A DNA stretch of 64,000 nucleotides, from NCBI GenBank assembly GCA_007922195.1, contig ML682130.1:1-64000 (forward strand). The letters run 5' to 3'. This DNA comes from Podocnemis expansa (lineage: Eukaryota > Chordata > Testudines > Podocnemididae). The position numbers and the translations under genes are program-made. Positions 45,910 to 56,779 of the stretch are shown piece by piece (the stretch's first letter is position 1; each line of letters begins with the position of its first letter). The notes beneath the pieces are model-generated. The model did not search any database and had not been told where the DNA came from. It saw nothing but the letters and a program-made list of their open reading frames with translations.

Positions 45910-46593
45910 CTGGGGGCAGGAGGAGATCCAGAGGTCAGAAAACTTAGGAACCCACCCCACAACTATCCTGCTGTTCCAGGACTCTCACTATGGCCTTATG
46001 CTCCTGGGGATGAGTTGGGGGGAAGAGATGAACCCAGCATAGGAAAACACCCCCAACTCCATCCTACGCATTCAGTCCACTCTGTGCATTCATCCCCCAC
46101 CCACTCTTCCTCTCTGCACACGCTCCGACCCCCTCTCCAAACACACACCCAAGCTGAGGCCGAACCACAGCCTCACCCTCTCTCCCTGCTCCGCAGCCAA
46201 TGAGAAAACACATCCCTTCCTGGGGAATGGAGTAGCAACAAGGCCGGCATGAACACACACCATCAGGGCGCTCTGGCATCTCAGAGGGGTGGGTGTGTTT
46301 CAGCAACCACACACCCTGCCCCCAGGGCACTGTTTGACCTCAGCAGGGCAGACATGCACCCTAGATCCAGTGGGGATGGGTGCCAGAATCTCAGGGGGGG
46401 ACAGACATGCACTCCAGCCACCCTGGGAACACCAGAGTCTCAGTGGGGATGGAGACTTGCCCTGACTCTGCTCCAGGGAACCCAGCATCTCAACAGAGGC
46501 AGACATGCCCTGGGCTGTGATCTTGGTGGGAGCATAGATCCACCTGGCCCCCCTCCAAGATACCAAGATCTGAATGGGGCTGTAGCACTTCAC

Positions 46594-46767
46594 CTCAAGG
46601 ATCTGGTTGAACTGGGCCTTGAGCTCAAAGTAAGGTTTGCTCTTGACGATGACACGCTTGAGAGACTTCTGCAGGCTCTGCACCTTGGCCTCGGCCTGCT
46701 GGCAGAGCCGGGTGACGCGCTGGTGCTCCCGCTCGCTGTGTAGCCGCTCCTCCTCTGCCTCGTTCAC
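46594..46767 (-). CDS. SH3BP5L: SH3BP5L coding exon 5
   Basis: 58 codons, phase 0 to 0, acceptor ggctgcag, donor gtgaag. Encodes VNEAEEERLHSEREHQ through FELKAQFNQILE, a long heptad-type helix in the antiparallel coiled-coil that forms the RAB11-binding body in SH3BP5 proteins. Preceded by exon 4 and followed by exon 6 without frame change. Confidence 0.95.
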
Positions 46768-47364
46768 CTGCAGCCAGAACAAGACAATGTGCGACTCAGA
46801 GCAAGACGCACTCATCTCCCCATTTCCACCCTGCTTGTGGCCCCTCTGCTCCCCCCAACGTACATATGGAGCCCTGCAGATCTGTCCCCTTCCTCTGCTG
46901 CCCACCCTCCCAAGCACACTACATCCAAGCCCATCACTTCCTCCCGGACAAAGACTCAGGTCACCCCACAGGAGGTACAGTGTAGAATGCACACCCCAAT
47001 TCTGTGTCATTGGTCCCTCTGCTGGCAGATGATGAGATCATTTGGTTATTGCCTCCACCCTATTATCACCATGCAGGTGGCACGGTCCTGCACCCCTGTG
47101 CCCAGATACGGCCTTCCAACTCTCACCTAGCAAGCAGCATCAGCACCCCCAAATGGTTGGTATAATTCCCTGGCTCACACCTTGCATGGTTGCTCAGGAT
47201 TGTTACAGCTCGCTGGCCCACTCCCCATGTCTCACTTTGCAAGGCTGTGTGGTCTCCATGCACATGGCTGGAATGTCCCCACCCAGCCCCACCTCTTACC
47301 TTGCAGGTGCTGTGGTTCCCCCTACGGGGGTGGTTCAGCCTCCTGGCTCTGCCCCACATCTCAC

Positions 47365-47526
47365 CTTGCAGGTTGCATGGTTGAGCATCTCCTGCCACGT
47401 GGGGTCGAGCCGGTTCTTGTCGGCCATGACTCCCTGCTCAGCCACGAAGACCATTTCACGGGCAGCATTGTGCATGCTGACCGCCCGCTCATACCGCAAT
47501 GCCGCCTTCTGTGTCTCCTGCTGGGC
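47365..47526 (-). CDS. SH3BP5L: SH3BP5L coding exon 4
   Basis: 54 codons, phase 0 to 0, acceptor ctctgcacag, donor gtgaga. Encodes AQQETQKAALRYERAVSMHN and, later, DPTWQEMLNHATCK. This is the most conserved segment of the family and contains the core helix. Members activate RAB11 by nucleotide exchange (established for SH3BP5 and SH3BP5L). Confidence 0.95.
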
Positions 47527-47753
47527 CTGTGCAGAGGGAAAGGGCAAGTCACAAGAAGGGCAGGGCAAGGACTCCTGACCCCTTTCTCTCTCCTCTCCTG
47601 GAGCAAGGAGAGAACCCAGGCATCCTGGCTTCCAAACACACACTCTAACCCACCGGACCCCACTCTCGCCCAGAACCAGGAAACCACCAGGAGTCTGACT
47701 TTGACAGGTACATCCCCAAGGCAGGGCCAGGGCGCAGAGGGCTACGTTCGCAC

Positions 47754-47882
47754 CTCCTTGGCCAGGCGACGGGCCTCGTAGTAGGGACGTGCTTTCTCGA
47801 TGCAGTTCCCCAGCTGCGAGCCCTGGGTATTGAGCTTCCTGGCGGATTCAGAGAGGATCCTGCGGTACGTGGTCCTAGCTTC
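47754..47882 (-). CDS. SH3BP5L: SH3BP5L coding exon 3
   Basis: 43 codons, phase 0 to 0. Acceptor ccgttgcag; the donor is gtgcga, weaker than the others. Encodes EARTTYRRILSESARKLNTQ and IEKARPYYEARRLAKE, typical of the family. Confidence 0.95.
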
Positions 47883-48487
47883 CTGCAACGGGGAGGAAAG
47901 AAGCAGCATTAGGGCCAACGCTGACCACCAAGGAGAGCATCCACTTGTGACCGCCTCCAGCCTGCTCCCTGAAGCACAGTGCACCCTACCACTGCACTGG
48001 GGCCAGCCCTGACCACTGGGAGAGAATTCCCATAATGATCCCTCAGCCCACTCCCTGCAACACAGCCCTAAATGCTGCATTTGGGCATTAGGGCCAGCAC
48101 AGAGTCCCACCCACAGCACACTGGGGCCAGAACTTGCTCCCTGCTGAGCACCTGCCCTGCTCTCTACAACAGTGTCCCCTAGTGCTGCACTGGGGTTTGG
48201 GGCTCAGCACTGACTGTCAGAGAGAGCCCCATTGTCCCCATAAGTGCTAATTCAGGTCAGTCCTGCATGATAGTTCACATGGGGAGTAGGGATAGATACA
48301 ACAGGAGCTCCAAGGGTCACTAAATGCTCTGTAAGGGCTGCAACCAACACAAGGAAACAGCCAGGCTCGCTGGCCCAGCACAAGGACAATCAAGGTTGAC
48401 AGCAGGGGGTGGGTTCTGGGACCAGATGGAGCTGTCATGCAAGTCTGGTCACAGTACGTGCCAAGATCAGATCAAGCGCTCACTCAC

Positions 48488-48550
48488 ATCCAGCTGCAGC
48501 TCCACCCGGTTGATTTCCTCGTTGGCCTGGTTGAGATGCTCCAGCTCCTC
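48488..48550 (-). CDS. SH3BP5L: SH3BP5L coding exon 2
   Basis: Only 21 codons (EELEHLNQANEEINRVELQL plus D), phase 0 to 0, acceptor ccccctgcag, donor gtgagt. It links the acidic N terminus to the coiled-coil. Confidence 0.95.
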
Positions 48551-49782
48551 CTGCAGGGGGAAGGCAAAGCGTGCAGCTCAGGACCCCAGCCCAATGTCAT
48601 GCCCAGCTCAGGAGAACAAAACCACCCTGATAGGTACCCAGGCAGCAAGAGCCCCTGCCTGAATCCTTCCCTTCCTGATACAACTCTGAGGGGGGGCAGC
48701 ACCAAAAACATCACAGCATGGACTGGTACACAGAGTTCATTCCTAGCTCTGCCGCTGGCCTGCTGGGTTGGCCTTGGGTGAGTTGCTTTGAGCCTCTGCA
48801 CCTCAGTTTCCCCATCTGTGAAATGCTGATAATGATCCTGTGCTCTTTTGTAAAACACTCAGATCTGCTGGTGAGATGTGCTAGGTAAGAGGTGAGGATC
48901 ATCACATGTACTTGCTCTGAGGAGAGAAGACAGGGGCTTGCAATACTGACTCGGGCTCCCTTATGTCTGACACAGAATACGTATTATGTTCACGGCTCAA
49001 AGCCCCATTGTGCTAGGCACCACAGAAAACAACTACACAATGCAGGCATGCTCCCAGTTAGACAACAGTGGACAGAGAACACCATAAAAAAGGAGCTGCT
49101 TTTGGGTCTACACAATAAGGATCAGCCACAGTCCCTAGCCACTGTCGAGCATCATACAAGCATCACAGCAAAGGAGGTATTTGAAGGAGTGAAGTGGCTT
49201 TATGGGTATTTATGAGAGTTGCTTCATCCTCCTCCATGCAGGGGGACATGGGGAAGAAGGAGTTGGTAGGGAAATCCACCTAGTGGGTGATGAAGGCTAG
49301 TGTTATCTGCATAGCAGAGGCTAGCATTGATATTTCCATAGCATATAAGGGACTGGGTGGTGAAGAACCTGAAGACTATTGATTTGTGTGTCATGTGGTG
49401 GAGAAGATGGAGCCAGCTAGTGGTAGGCAGAGAAGGGTGAGAGGATCACGGGAAAATGACCTTAGCAGCAGTGCTCTGAACAGACATAATTGTGGGAGGT
49501 AAGTGGGTTAAGAAGATGGGATCTGCATGGAAATAGCAAGGGCCTGAGTGAGACAGACGTAAAGCATTCTGAGATCTACCGATAAGCGCTGGGTACGTGT
49601 GTCCTAGTCACATGGGCTCTGCTATCCCCTGAGGTGGCAGAACAGGACCTTGCACCAGGGACCATGGATCACTGGTCATGATCTGAGTCACATACATTAT
49701 GGTAGCATCTAGGGGCTCCCTTGTACACTCACATACAGAAAAACTGTTCCTGCTCTAAGGTGTGGCTAGATTGAGGGGACTG

Positions 49783-49981
49783 GACTACAGCAATGGTTTT
49801 CAAATCACAGGTCACGACTCAGTACTGAGTCACAGACCCTCAGGTACTGGGTCATGGTGCCCTTTGCTGCTGCTGCCAAAAGCCTGGAATGCGTTGCTCA
49901 AAGACGTAATTGTTGGATCACAGGCATAAATGATTTCTTTCAACTGAGTCCTAAGGAAATTTGAAAACCACTGGACTAGAG
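49783..49981. mobile_element. hAT-like MITE
   Basis: Element 49,791-49,973. Ends caatggttttcaaa and the inverted tttgaaaaccactg; flanks gactacag and gactagag match at 7 of 8. Confidence 0.8.
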
Positions 49982-50319
49982 AGAACCTCCCGAGGTCCCC
50001 TTCACCCTACATGACCGTGATTCTACAAAGGAACTCAACCAGTTTAGCCTGTGCTGCCGTTCCAGTTGCTTTGTCTTGGAGTCATTGTACCAAGTGAGAC
50101 AAGAGGACCAAAGAACACCTTTAAACACTGATCTGGATAAAGCCTCAATCCAGTTCCAAGGTGTTTTATACACTTGCTTTACTTAATTCAGGGCTTGTCT
50201 ACTCAGGGAAGCTGTCTAGCATAGCTTTATTTTTGCTACAGCCATGCCACTCCCCATGTGAACACACTACTCCACAATAAAAGTGACTTTGTTTCCCCAA
50301 TGTTTACTCACAGTAATTT

Positions 50320-50520
50320 TTCCAGGATGTGGTGCTGTAGTAGCCATGTTGGTCCCAGGATATTAGAGAGACATGGTGAGGGAAATAACATCTATGGACC
50401 AACTTCTGTTGTTGTCCTTAACAGGCCACTTCACCTTGAACAGTCCTTTAAAATGTGTTAACTACTTGCCCTCAACTGTTCAACCTCGTACTGGCTAACA
50501 GGGCTACCCCCTTGAAACAT
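50320..50520 (+). mobile_element. SINE-like retroposon, variant family
   Basis: Starts ggtgctgtagtagccatgtt followed by ggtcccaggatattagagag and ggaccaacttctgttg, then a second head-like part in reverse (tactggctaacagggctacc ... ttgaaac). The head is shared with the SINEs listed above; the body is different. Confidence 0.55.
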
Positions 50521-51169
50521 GTATTCCTGTGACACACCAAGTTCCTTTCCCAGACCTGAAAAGCCGCATGGAGCTGGAAAGCTCATCTCTCTCACCCATA
50601 GACGCTGGTACAAGAAAAGACATCACCTCACCCATCTCGTCTCTCTAAATTCTGGGATAAAGTCATTTTTTACACTGGAACAGCACGTCCACACAAGGAG
50701 TTATACTGGCCCATTAATAGCATTGTAATTTCTCCGCTGCTGGTTCATCTCCCCATGTAGATAAGACCTCAGCAAAGAATGAGATTAATATAAATTGTTC
50801 TGAACTGGATTACGAGCATCCACACAGCAGTCTGCATCAGTATATCACCTACCTACCTACCCATGGATGGGTTTCACTCTTCTGCAAAGGAGACTACACA
50901 TTTCAACACAGGTCCTTGCTTCTCCATCATATGGACAAAGGTTGGCCCAAGTGCCACTTTACCCAACAGCAGGGATTGAACTGGTGTCCGCCAACACTGA
51001 AAACAAGAGTCTCCACAGCTCAGGCTAAAGAGCCAAGGTCTGTAGGTGACACTGTGACATACCCTATGGAGAGGCACTAAGGCAAACGTGTAACTCCCCC
51101 TGGCCAGAGGGTTACACCCACCCCAACAACTGACAGCATTAAAGCAAGCCAAGTCCAGCCAGCCCTCAC

Positions 51170-51373
51170 CTGTATCCTGGGGTCCAGCTCTTCCTCCACA
51201 TCCTCCTCGCCCCCTGGGGGCATCTTTGTTTCATCACCACTGCAGACGTCCTCGGGGACGGGCGTCCTGAGCTCCTCGCCCTCCTCTGTGGGTGTCCGCA
51301 GCTCCCCAGGAGGCGTCTGCCGCCCATCCCCCATGTTCATGCCCAGAACCAGCCTCTGATCTGAGTCCTCCAT
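51170..51373 (-). CDS. SH3BP5L: SH3BP5L coding exon 1 (start codon)
   Basis: 68 codons from ATG at 51,373 (gccATGG context, strong) to donor gtgagg, phase 0. The peptide is acidic and probably unstructured: MEDSDQRLVLGMNMGDGRQT, then PEDVCSGDETK and EEDVEEELDPRIQ. EEELDPRIQ is the conserved family junction with exon 2. The six coding exons give 379 residues, close to the roughly 390 of mammalian SH3BP5L, and the same exon order. The N terminus differs in length from mammals. Confidence 0.95.
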
Positions 51374-52264
51374 GGCAGGGCACCTGAACCACTCCTCCCC
51401 TTGGCGGTATCAAGTCTCTCTGAGCCGTCACAGAGACACAGGCATTCTACAGGTGGACCCATCCACTGGAGTAGAGTTACGATCCAAGGGCCATGCGCCA
51501 GGTCACATGGACACACGAGCCATGAGCGGGCAGGAAATCAGGAATGGTCACAGCAGTCCTGGGCTAAAGCAGGAGCCTGAGGAGTGGCTATGGCATCAAA
51601 GAATGAGGCATGAGGGGAAATTCAGGGCTCCACCACGGCAGCACTGGAGAAGATATTACAGATGGACATCCCTTCTCATACCAGCGTCTGAATCAGGCGT
51701 CCCTGCCCAGCCAAAGAACGGGGTGATGTATTAGTTGGGTCCCACGGAGAAGAAAGTATCAGGAAGATGGAGATTTAGCAATCCCAGACAGAGACCAAAG
51801 GCCAGGGAGGGGGCTTGCCAAGGGAGTGAGAAGAATCCCAAAAGTCAGAGAGCCAAACACACCGCCACCCCACACAGCCAGTCCCAGTGATACCCAGACA
51901 AGAGAAAATCCAAGAGCTGGGCTCAGAGTGTGAAGCCTTCAGAACTGAGATCCAGCTAGATCTGCAGACATAGGAGAGACGGCTGGAAACTAACCAGCAG
52001 AGAGTGAATCGGAAACTGCACCCTCTATCCGATGCCAGCAGAGAAATGAGGGCCCTGCTTGTCGGCACCAACACTTCCCCTAGCCCCAAGCCCAGTAAAG
52101 ACACACATGCACCAGAGAAGAATGGGGATCCTGCCAGCTTTAAATGATACAAGGAAGTTGCTAGGTCCCTGCTTCATCCCATAATAGTTGCTCCTTGTGC
52201 ATCTATTGCTATTTCCCATAAGGCAACCTGCACTCATCCAAACACTTTCTCCTGCCTCAGTGAG

Positions 52265-52935
52265 TCCAGTAGACCTCCCACTGCTCTACCCTCAGTGCAA
52301 GCTGCAACCAGCCTAATGCACCCAAAATCCACCCCACTTCCTCCTCCCCGAACTCACCCAGCACCCACCCGCATCCTTCCCTCCCAAACACACCTTACAC
52401 TCACCCCAATGCCCCTACACCTTTTCTTTGTCCCCAAGGTGCCTAGCAGCCAACCCACTGCTCCTTCACCAATACAGGCTGAATCCACCTCATATCCCCT
52501 ATGCCCACCATACCTCTTCTCTAATACACCCTTCTTTCACTCCAATGCAGCCAGCACCGACTGCACTTATTCCTCCCCAAATGCATCCTGCACTCACCGC
52601 AATGCCCCTTCCCCAAAACAAAGTAAGCTCATGCTGTGCCTCCTATACCCCCCCTTTCTTCCCATGCACCTTGCATTTGAACCAATGCACCCAACAACCA
52701 TCAGCACCTCCTCCCCAATGCATCCACAATACAAACTACAGCAACCTCCTCTCCCTTTCCTGCTATGCTATCCCCAGCACAGCTTGCACCAACCCACAGG
52801 CTTCTGCAGCCACCCACTCCCCAATGCACCCGCGGCCCTAATCTAGCACAATCTGCACCCACCCAAATGCAACCTGCACCCCCACCCACGCGCACATACA
52901 CAGCTCCTTCTCCATTGCACCCTGCCCAGCCCCCC
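52265..52935. repeat. CA/CT-rich degenerate tandem repeat in intron
   Basis: Repeated loosely as tccccaatgcacc / cctgcactcacc words, with almost no G on the plus strand. Lies in the first intron of SH3BP5L near the promoter. It produces a 183-codon open frame on the plus strand that is compositional. Confidence 0.55.
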
Positions 52936-52969
52936 AGCCCTGCACCCCCCCCACTCCCATGCACCAGGG

Positions 52970-53560
52970 GTCCCAGCTGCGCGCGCCAGGGAAGCGGCCG
53001 GGGAAAGGTTCCATCAGCTGTTTACCTCCTACTCTCCCGGCTAAGCCACCACCTCCAGCCCCCACCGCCTGAACCGGAACCGGAAGTCGTTGTCCGCGAC
53101 CGCCTCTCCCACATATCTTCCGTACAATATGGCGGCGTCCATATGCGCAGCCCCTCCCACTCCTCCTGCCCCCGCGTCGCCGCCGGGAGGACATAAAATG
53201 AAACACATCAAGAAGCTCAAGAAGCTGAGTTCTCTCCGGGGAAAACAAAGGGGCGCAAAGGAAGAGGGCTAGTAGCCACGCTGGCGCCGCCATCTTGGGT
53301 TACGGCTCCAGCGGAAGACGAGCGGGAAGTTACATCCGGGACTCGAAGGTGCCAGCTGGAATCGTTTACCTTGTCCGCCTTCCGCGCCTGCCGTAACCCA
53401 AGATGGTGACAACCAGAGGAGCAGCCAATATGGCGGCGCCCACACACGCGCCTCTCCTTGGGGTTGAAAAGGAAAGCGCGGGCCTTGACGGCTCTCACGT
53501 TCAATGTGGCGGCGGAAACGTGACGTACCAGCGCGCTCAACCGCCAATGAAAGAGGCTTC
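52970..53560. promoter_or_regulatory. CpG-rich promoter of SH3BP5L
   Basis: CpG is frequent here and rare elsewhere in the window. Motifs: tandem ETS core in accggaaccggaagt (53,073-53,087), YY1-type caatatggcggcg at 53,125 and again at 53,426, aagatggt/ccatctt at 53,290 and 53,400, and a CRE-like cgtgacgta at 53,518. No TATA box. Typical of a housekeeping, possibly bidirectional, promoter. Which side is used on the plus strand is unknown, as no plus-strand gene was found. Confidence 0.7.
53026..53125 (-). other. SH3BP5L: probable noncoding first exon of SH3BP5L
   Basis: On the minus strand the sequence below the YY1/ETS cluster ends in a good donor, gtaggag then gtaaac (exon edge at 53,026). 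The coding exon at 51,373 has a possible acceptor, ggttcag, a few bases above its ATG. A noncoding first exon spliced to the ATG exon is usual for this gene. The start point is a guess from the YY1/ETS position. Confidence 0.35.
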
Positions 53561-53738
53561 GAGATTGTCCCATTTTTAGCCTGGGGGAAGAGCTACCTGG
53601 AAGAAACCATTTTTATTTTTAAACAATTATGTGCTAATGAAAAATAAATTAATTAAATTAAAGAGTAAACTCATCCAATAAAACCCGTGTTTATATTTTC
53701 AGGCAGATTTATTGTGGGTTTTTTTCCATATCCCACAG

Positions 53739-53782
53739 TTGCCATGGCGATGATGGTAGTGGTGACTGTTGCCATAGAGATA
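53739..53782. promoter_or_regulatory. two RFX/X-box-like motifs
   Basis: gttgccatggcgatg and gttgccatagagatac lie 28 bases apart. The X-box consensus for RFX factors is near GTTGCCATGGCAAC; the first copy keeps the left half and centre, the second the left half. They stand about 180 bases outside the CpG-rich region. May be chance or part of a decayed repeat. Confidence 0.3.
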
Positions 53783-54636
53783 CAAGGCTGGTCCAGGGTG
53801 TGATGGGTGTTAATGACAGGGAGTGGCAGCATCACCAACCTTAAAGGGCCCAAAACCCAGCTATCAATTTTAGCTGGATGTATTCCTGGAGATTTCATCA
53901 CGTGACACAATCCTTAATTAAAGATGAACCTTTAAGTGCTGGAGACTCCAGGATAGTTTTGAAAGGTTGGCAACACTGTGTCAGACACACACACTTTTCC
54001 CCAGAAATCATGAGATTGACCTAAAACCATGAAATATTTGTTTTTAAAATAATTTTATATGCAAATATATACAATACTCATAAAAACATTTAGTTCTTGC
54101 TATTCACAATCTGGTTTCTAAACCAAGTCCAGCAATTTCAAGCAGGAGCATCGTTGTCCTGTGATAAGACTCAAGTATCAGGTCTGGGCCCCATCACCTG
54201 GCCCCGATCCAGAGTTGAAGCCCTGGGCTCCTGCCACTGCCAGCCTGGCCCCTGATCCCCGGCTAGGGACAGGTCTGAGTGAGGCAGTAGCTGCCACAGG
54301 CGGCCTGGCCCAGATCACTGTCTGGGAGAGGCAGGCGCCACCACAGCCAGCTCGGCCTGGCCCCAGATACCCAGCTGGGGACGGGGACAAGAGAAGCAGG
54401 GGCCACAAAAGAGATTCAGGGCACTGGCACCAGGACTTGGGGCACATGCCTTGTGTGCCAGGCACCAGTGATGCCCCTGATTTCATGGCAAGTCTCATAA
54501 TATTTCTCATTTTCCTCAACGGACCAGCTCCTGGATCCCTGTACTTACAAAAAAAGGGTTCACCTCTCATTTATTAAGAAAAATATAAGGTTGCCGTTCC
54601 TCATAAATTGCTTTAAAATATGACACTTAAAGGTTT

Positions 54637-54793
54637 AAAACCAGAAGAGTTCCAAAGGGCCAGCCATGTTAGTCTAGTCCAACAAAACAAAGTAGGAGTC
54701 CTGTGGCATTTAAAGACTAACAAATTTATTCAATTCATGAGCTTTTGTAAGAGAAAATCCAGCTTCATCAGATGCTTTGAAAACCAGAAGAGT
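54637..54793 (+). mobile_element. full-length SINE-like retroposon with 14-bp target duplication
   Basis: Element 54,651-54,779 (129 bp): head gggccagccatgttagtcta, body ggagtcctgtggcattt and aagactaacaaatttatt, end ccagcttcatcagatgcttt. The perfect duplication aaaaccagaagagt at 54,637-54,650 and 54,780-54,793 shows insertion by a LINE-type mechanism. The best-preserved copy for defining this family. Confidence 0.85.
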
Positions 54794-55231
54794 GTCCCAG
54801 TCTGTGAGTGAGAACTGGATTTTCTGTTATATGGGAAATTTTGCAATTTTGAAATTTATTTTTGCTCCAAATCAGAATGATATTTTTACATTGAAATTTC
54901 TTGCAAAACAATGTTTTGAAAATGCCAATCAATCAGAATGTCTCATTGATAAAATCTGAATGTTTTATTCTGATTTAAACTTTAAGAGTTTTAAAACGAA
55001 AAACTTCAAAATGAAAACTCAAAATTGTCCATTCCACTCAAATTGACAAACTTTCAGAGAGGAAAAAATCCAAATGAAGCATTCTGAAAGTACCAGAACG
55101 GGATGTTTGGCTGCTGTGCAGACACAAACAATGTGGTCGCATTCTGTCTGTGCTGGGCGCTGTCCAAAGCGCATATACATCAAATGATGGAGGATGGGTT
55201 AGGCTGCTTCTGTTCAGCTGGATGACGTCAT

Positions 55232-55755
55232 TCACCAGTACATATCCCCATTAATGACCAGTGGGGTCTTCTTGTCCTTAGTGTAGAAGAAAGGGAAGAT
55301 TTCTTCTGTAAAAGAAGTTGTGAAAGTGTAGAGATGGGCCAAGGTCTCAGCATTGTAGAAAGCCAGCAGCCCCTCCACACAGTCCAGGTAAATCCCAACT
55401 CTGCGAAGCCTCTTTTTGCAGTACACACGCTTCAGGGAGGTGTTAAGAGCCCAATATTTGCCCATGTGCATCTCCACAGTCCAAAAGCCATGCTCAGGTG
55501 TAAACCTGAGATGTCCCTTCCTCCTCACTGATCCTCTGGCCACTCCTACAGCCCAGCAGTCATTGTCCCCCACCTCCACTTCCCAGTAATATTTCCAAGA
55601 TGAGAATCCTTCAGAGGCCAGGATGCAGGGACTGGTGTCAAACCTCGTGCAGTAGTCTGGCAAGTCCTTCTGCTTGTCCCCCAAATGCACACTCCTCCGG
55701 TCACTGGAAAGAACAAGCTCAGGGTTGGCTGTTTTAGGGTCCAGAGTCACATTCA
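55232..55755 (-). CDS. PRY-SPRY (B30.2) terminal exon of a TRIM gene
   Basis: 174 codons plus TAA after a split first codon (phase 1). Acceptor ctccctctag. The PRY part has VTLDPKTANPELVLSSDRRS and a DLPDY-x-RFD segment. The SPRY part has YWEVEVGDNDCWAVGVAR, then GFWTVEM, VGIYLDCVEGLLAFYNAE and IFPFFYTKDK. All landmark motifs are in order and the frame is intact, so the domain should fold. B30.2 domains bind the substrate of the ubiquitin ligase. The exon needs a preceding exon ending in phase 1. A (gata)n tract lies just upstream of the acceptor. Which TRIM or butyrophilin relative this is cannot be fixed from one exon. Confidence 0.9.
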
Positions 55756-55783
55756 CTAGAGGGAGAGATAGAAAGTGAATGTG

Positions 55784-55786
55784 TGG

Positions 55787-55823
<37 letters not shown>
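55784..55823 (+). repeat. (GATA)n microsatellite
   Basis: About ten tandem copies of gata. On the transcribed strand they lie about 30 bases upstream of the SPRY exon acceptor, within the branch-point region. Confidence 0.95.
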
Positions 55824-56261
55824 TGTGCATTTGGGCTGACGAAACAGAAAAAATCAGACCATTGCAAGAAGAGAAACATTACAGAAAATATCAGATGTCC
55901 TTTAACTACTCCCAACTAAATATATATCACATCCACAGTTTTCTGAGTTGGGAAAATAGCTGGCTCAGAAAGTATGGGAAATGGGACATGGGCCTCTTCC
56001 CTGTCATGGGCCACCACTTTTGATTGTGTTCCAGAATGAAGCTACTCTAGAACTCATGGGAATGGGGTCATGGGGTGTTTCCATTCTTGGGCTGCTAGCT
56101 CTGATCTGACCCCAGGTGGGGGACTGGCTGATTTGAGGGTTGATGGGATACACCAGGGCCTTTCCCCTGATCTGTCAGTTCCAGAGTGACTAGGCTGACA
56201 GTGATTTGAAGCCATTCCCCTTGACAGTTTTAGCAGCACAGGTGAGATGTGTAGGTGGATA

Positions 56262-56760
56262 AGACCATAAGAATGGCTATACTGGGCCAAACCAATGGTC
56301 CATCTAGCCCAGTATCTTGTCTTCTGGCATCAACTGGTACCAGCTGCTTCAGAGGGACTGAGCAGAACCGGACACTTACCAAGTGATCGATCCCCCGTCA
56401 TCCACTCCCAGCTTCTGGTAATCAGAGGCTAAGGATCCCCAGAACATAAGACTGCCACACTTCCCATCTTGTCTAATAGCCATTGGGGGGGCCTGTTCTC
56501 CATGAACTCCTCTAATTCTTTTTGAACTCTTTGGCTTTCACAACATCCTCTAACAATGATTTCCACAGGCTGACAGTGCATTGTGTGAAGTACTTCCTTG
56601 TTTGTTGTAAGCCTGCCCCCTTGAATTTCATGGGTATCCCTGATTCTTGTGTTGTGTGAAGGCATGAATAATAATTTCTTAGTTAATTTCTCCACACCAT
56701 TCATGATGTTATAGATCTCTATCATATCCCCCATTAATGTGCCTCAGTCCTTTTTCTTGG
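56262..56760 (-). mobile_element. CR1 LINE, 3' end (minus strand)
   Basis: Minus-strand frame 56,429-56,734 reads GDMIEIYNIMNGVEKLTKKL, the C-terminal part of CR1 ORF2 that follows the reverse transcriptase, then drifts out of frame. Downstream on the minus strand it has the familiar 3' phrase that on the plus strand reads tactgggccaaaccaatgg and tctagcccagtatcttg. 5'-truncated and inactive. Confidence 0.8.
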
Positions 56761-56779
56761 ATCTGATTCTAGCCCTTTT

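Larger units (their letters stand above)
48600..51100 (-). other. SH3BP5L intron 1 of the coding part; repeats only
   Basis: About 2.6 kb with no exon. Holds a hAT-like element (49,791), a SINE-like copy (about 50,320-50,520) and a partial MITE (about 50,185). Confidence 0.6.

Noticed and set aside
46300..47010. 236-codon minus-strand frame
   Set aside because: It contains SH3BP5L exon 5 (58 codons), but both sides run into introns beyond clear splice sites.
47182..47781. 199-codon open frame on the plus strand
   Set aside because: It lies opposite SH3BP5L exons 3-4 and their introns. The minus-strand exons are certain; the plus frame has no domain and is a shadow.
52295..52846. 183-codon open frame on the plus strand rich in Pro, Thr and Ser
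   Set aside because: It is caused by the CA/CT-rich tandem repeat, which lacks stop codons in several frames.
53090..53272. Short plus-strand frame with a basic end (MKHIKKLKKLSS) in the CpG-rich promoter
   Set aside because: Unusual Lys-rich composition, but no known family, and frames in CpG-rich promoters are often open by chance. Kept only as a possible upstream exon of an unseen plus-strand gene.
56429..56734. 101-codon minus-strand frame as a host gene
   Set aside because: It matches the C-terminal part of CR1 LINE ORF2 and then breaks, so it is a retroelement remnant.
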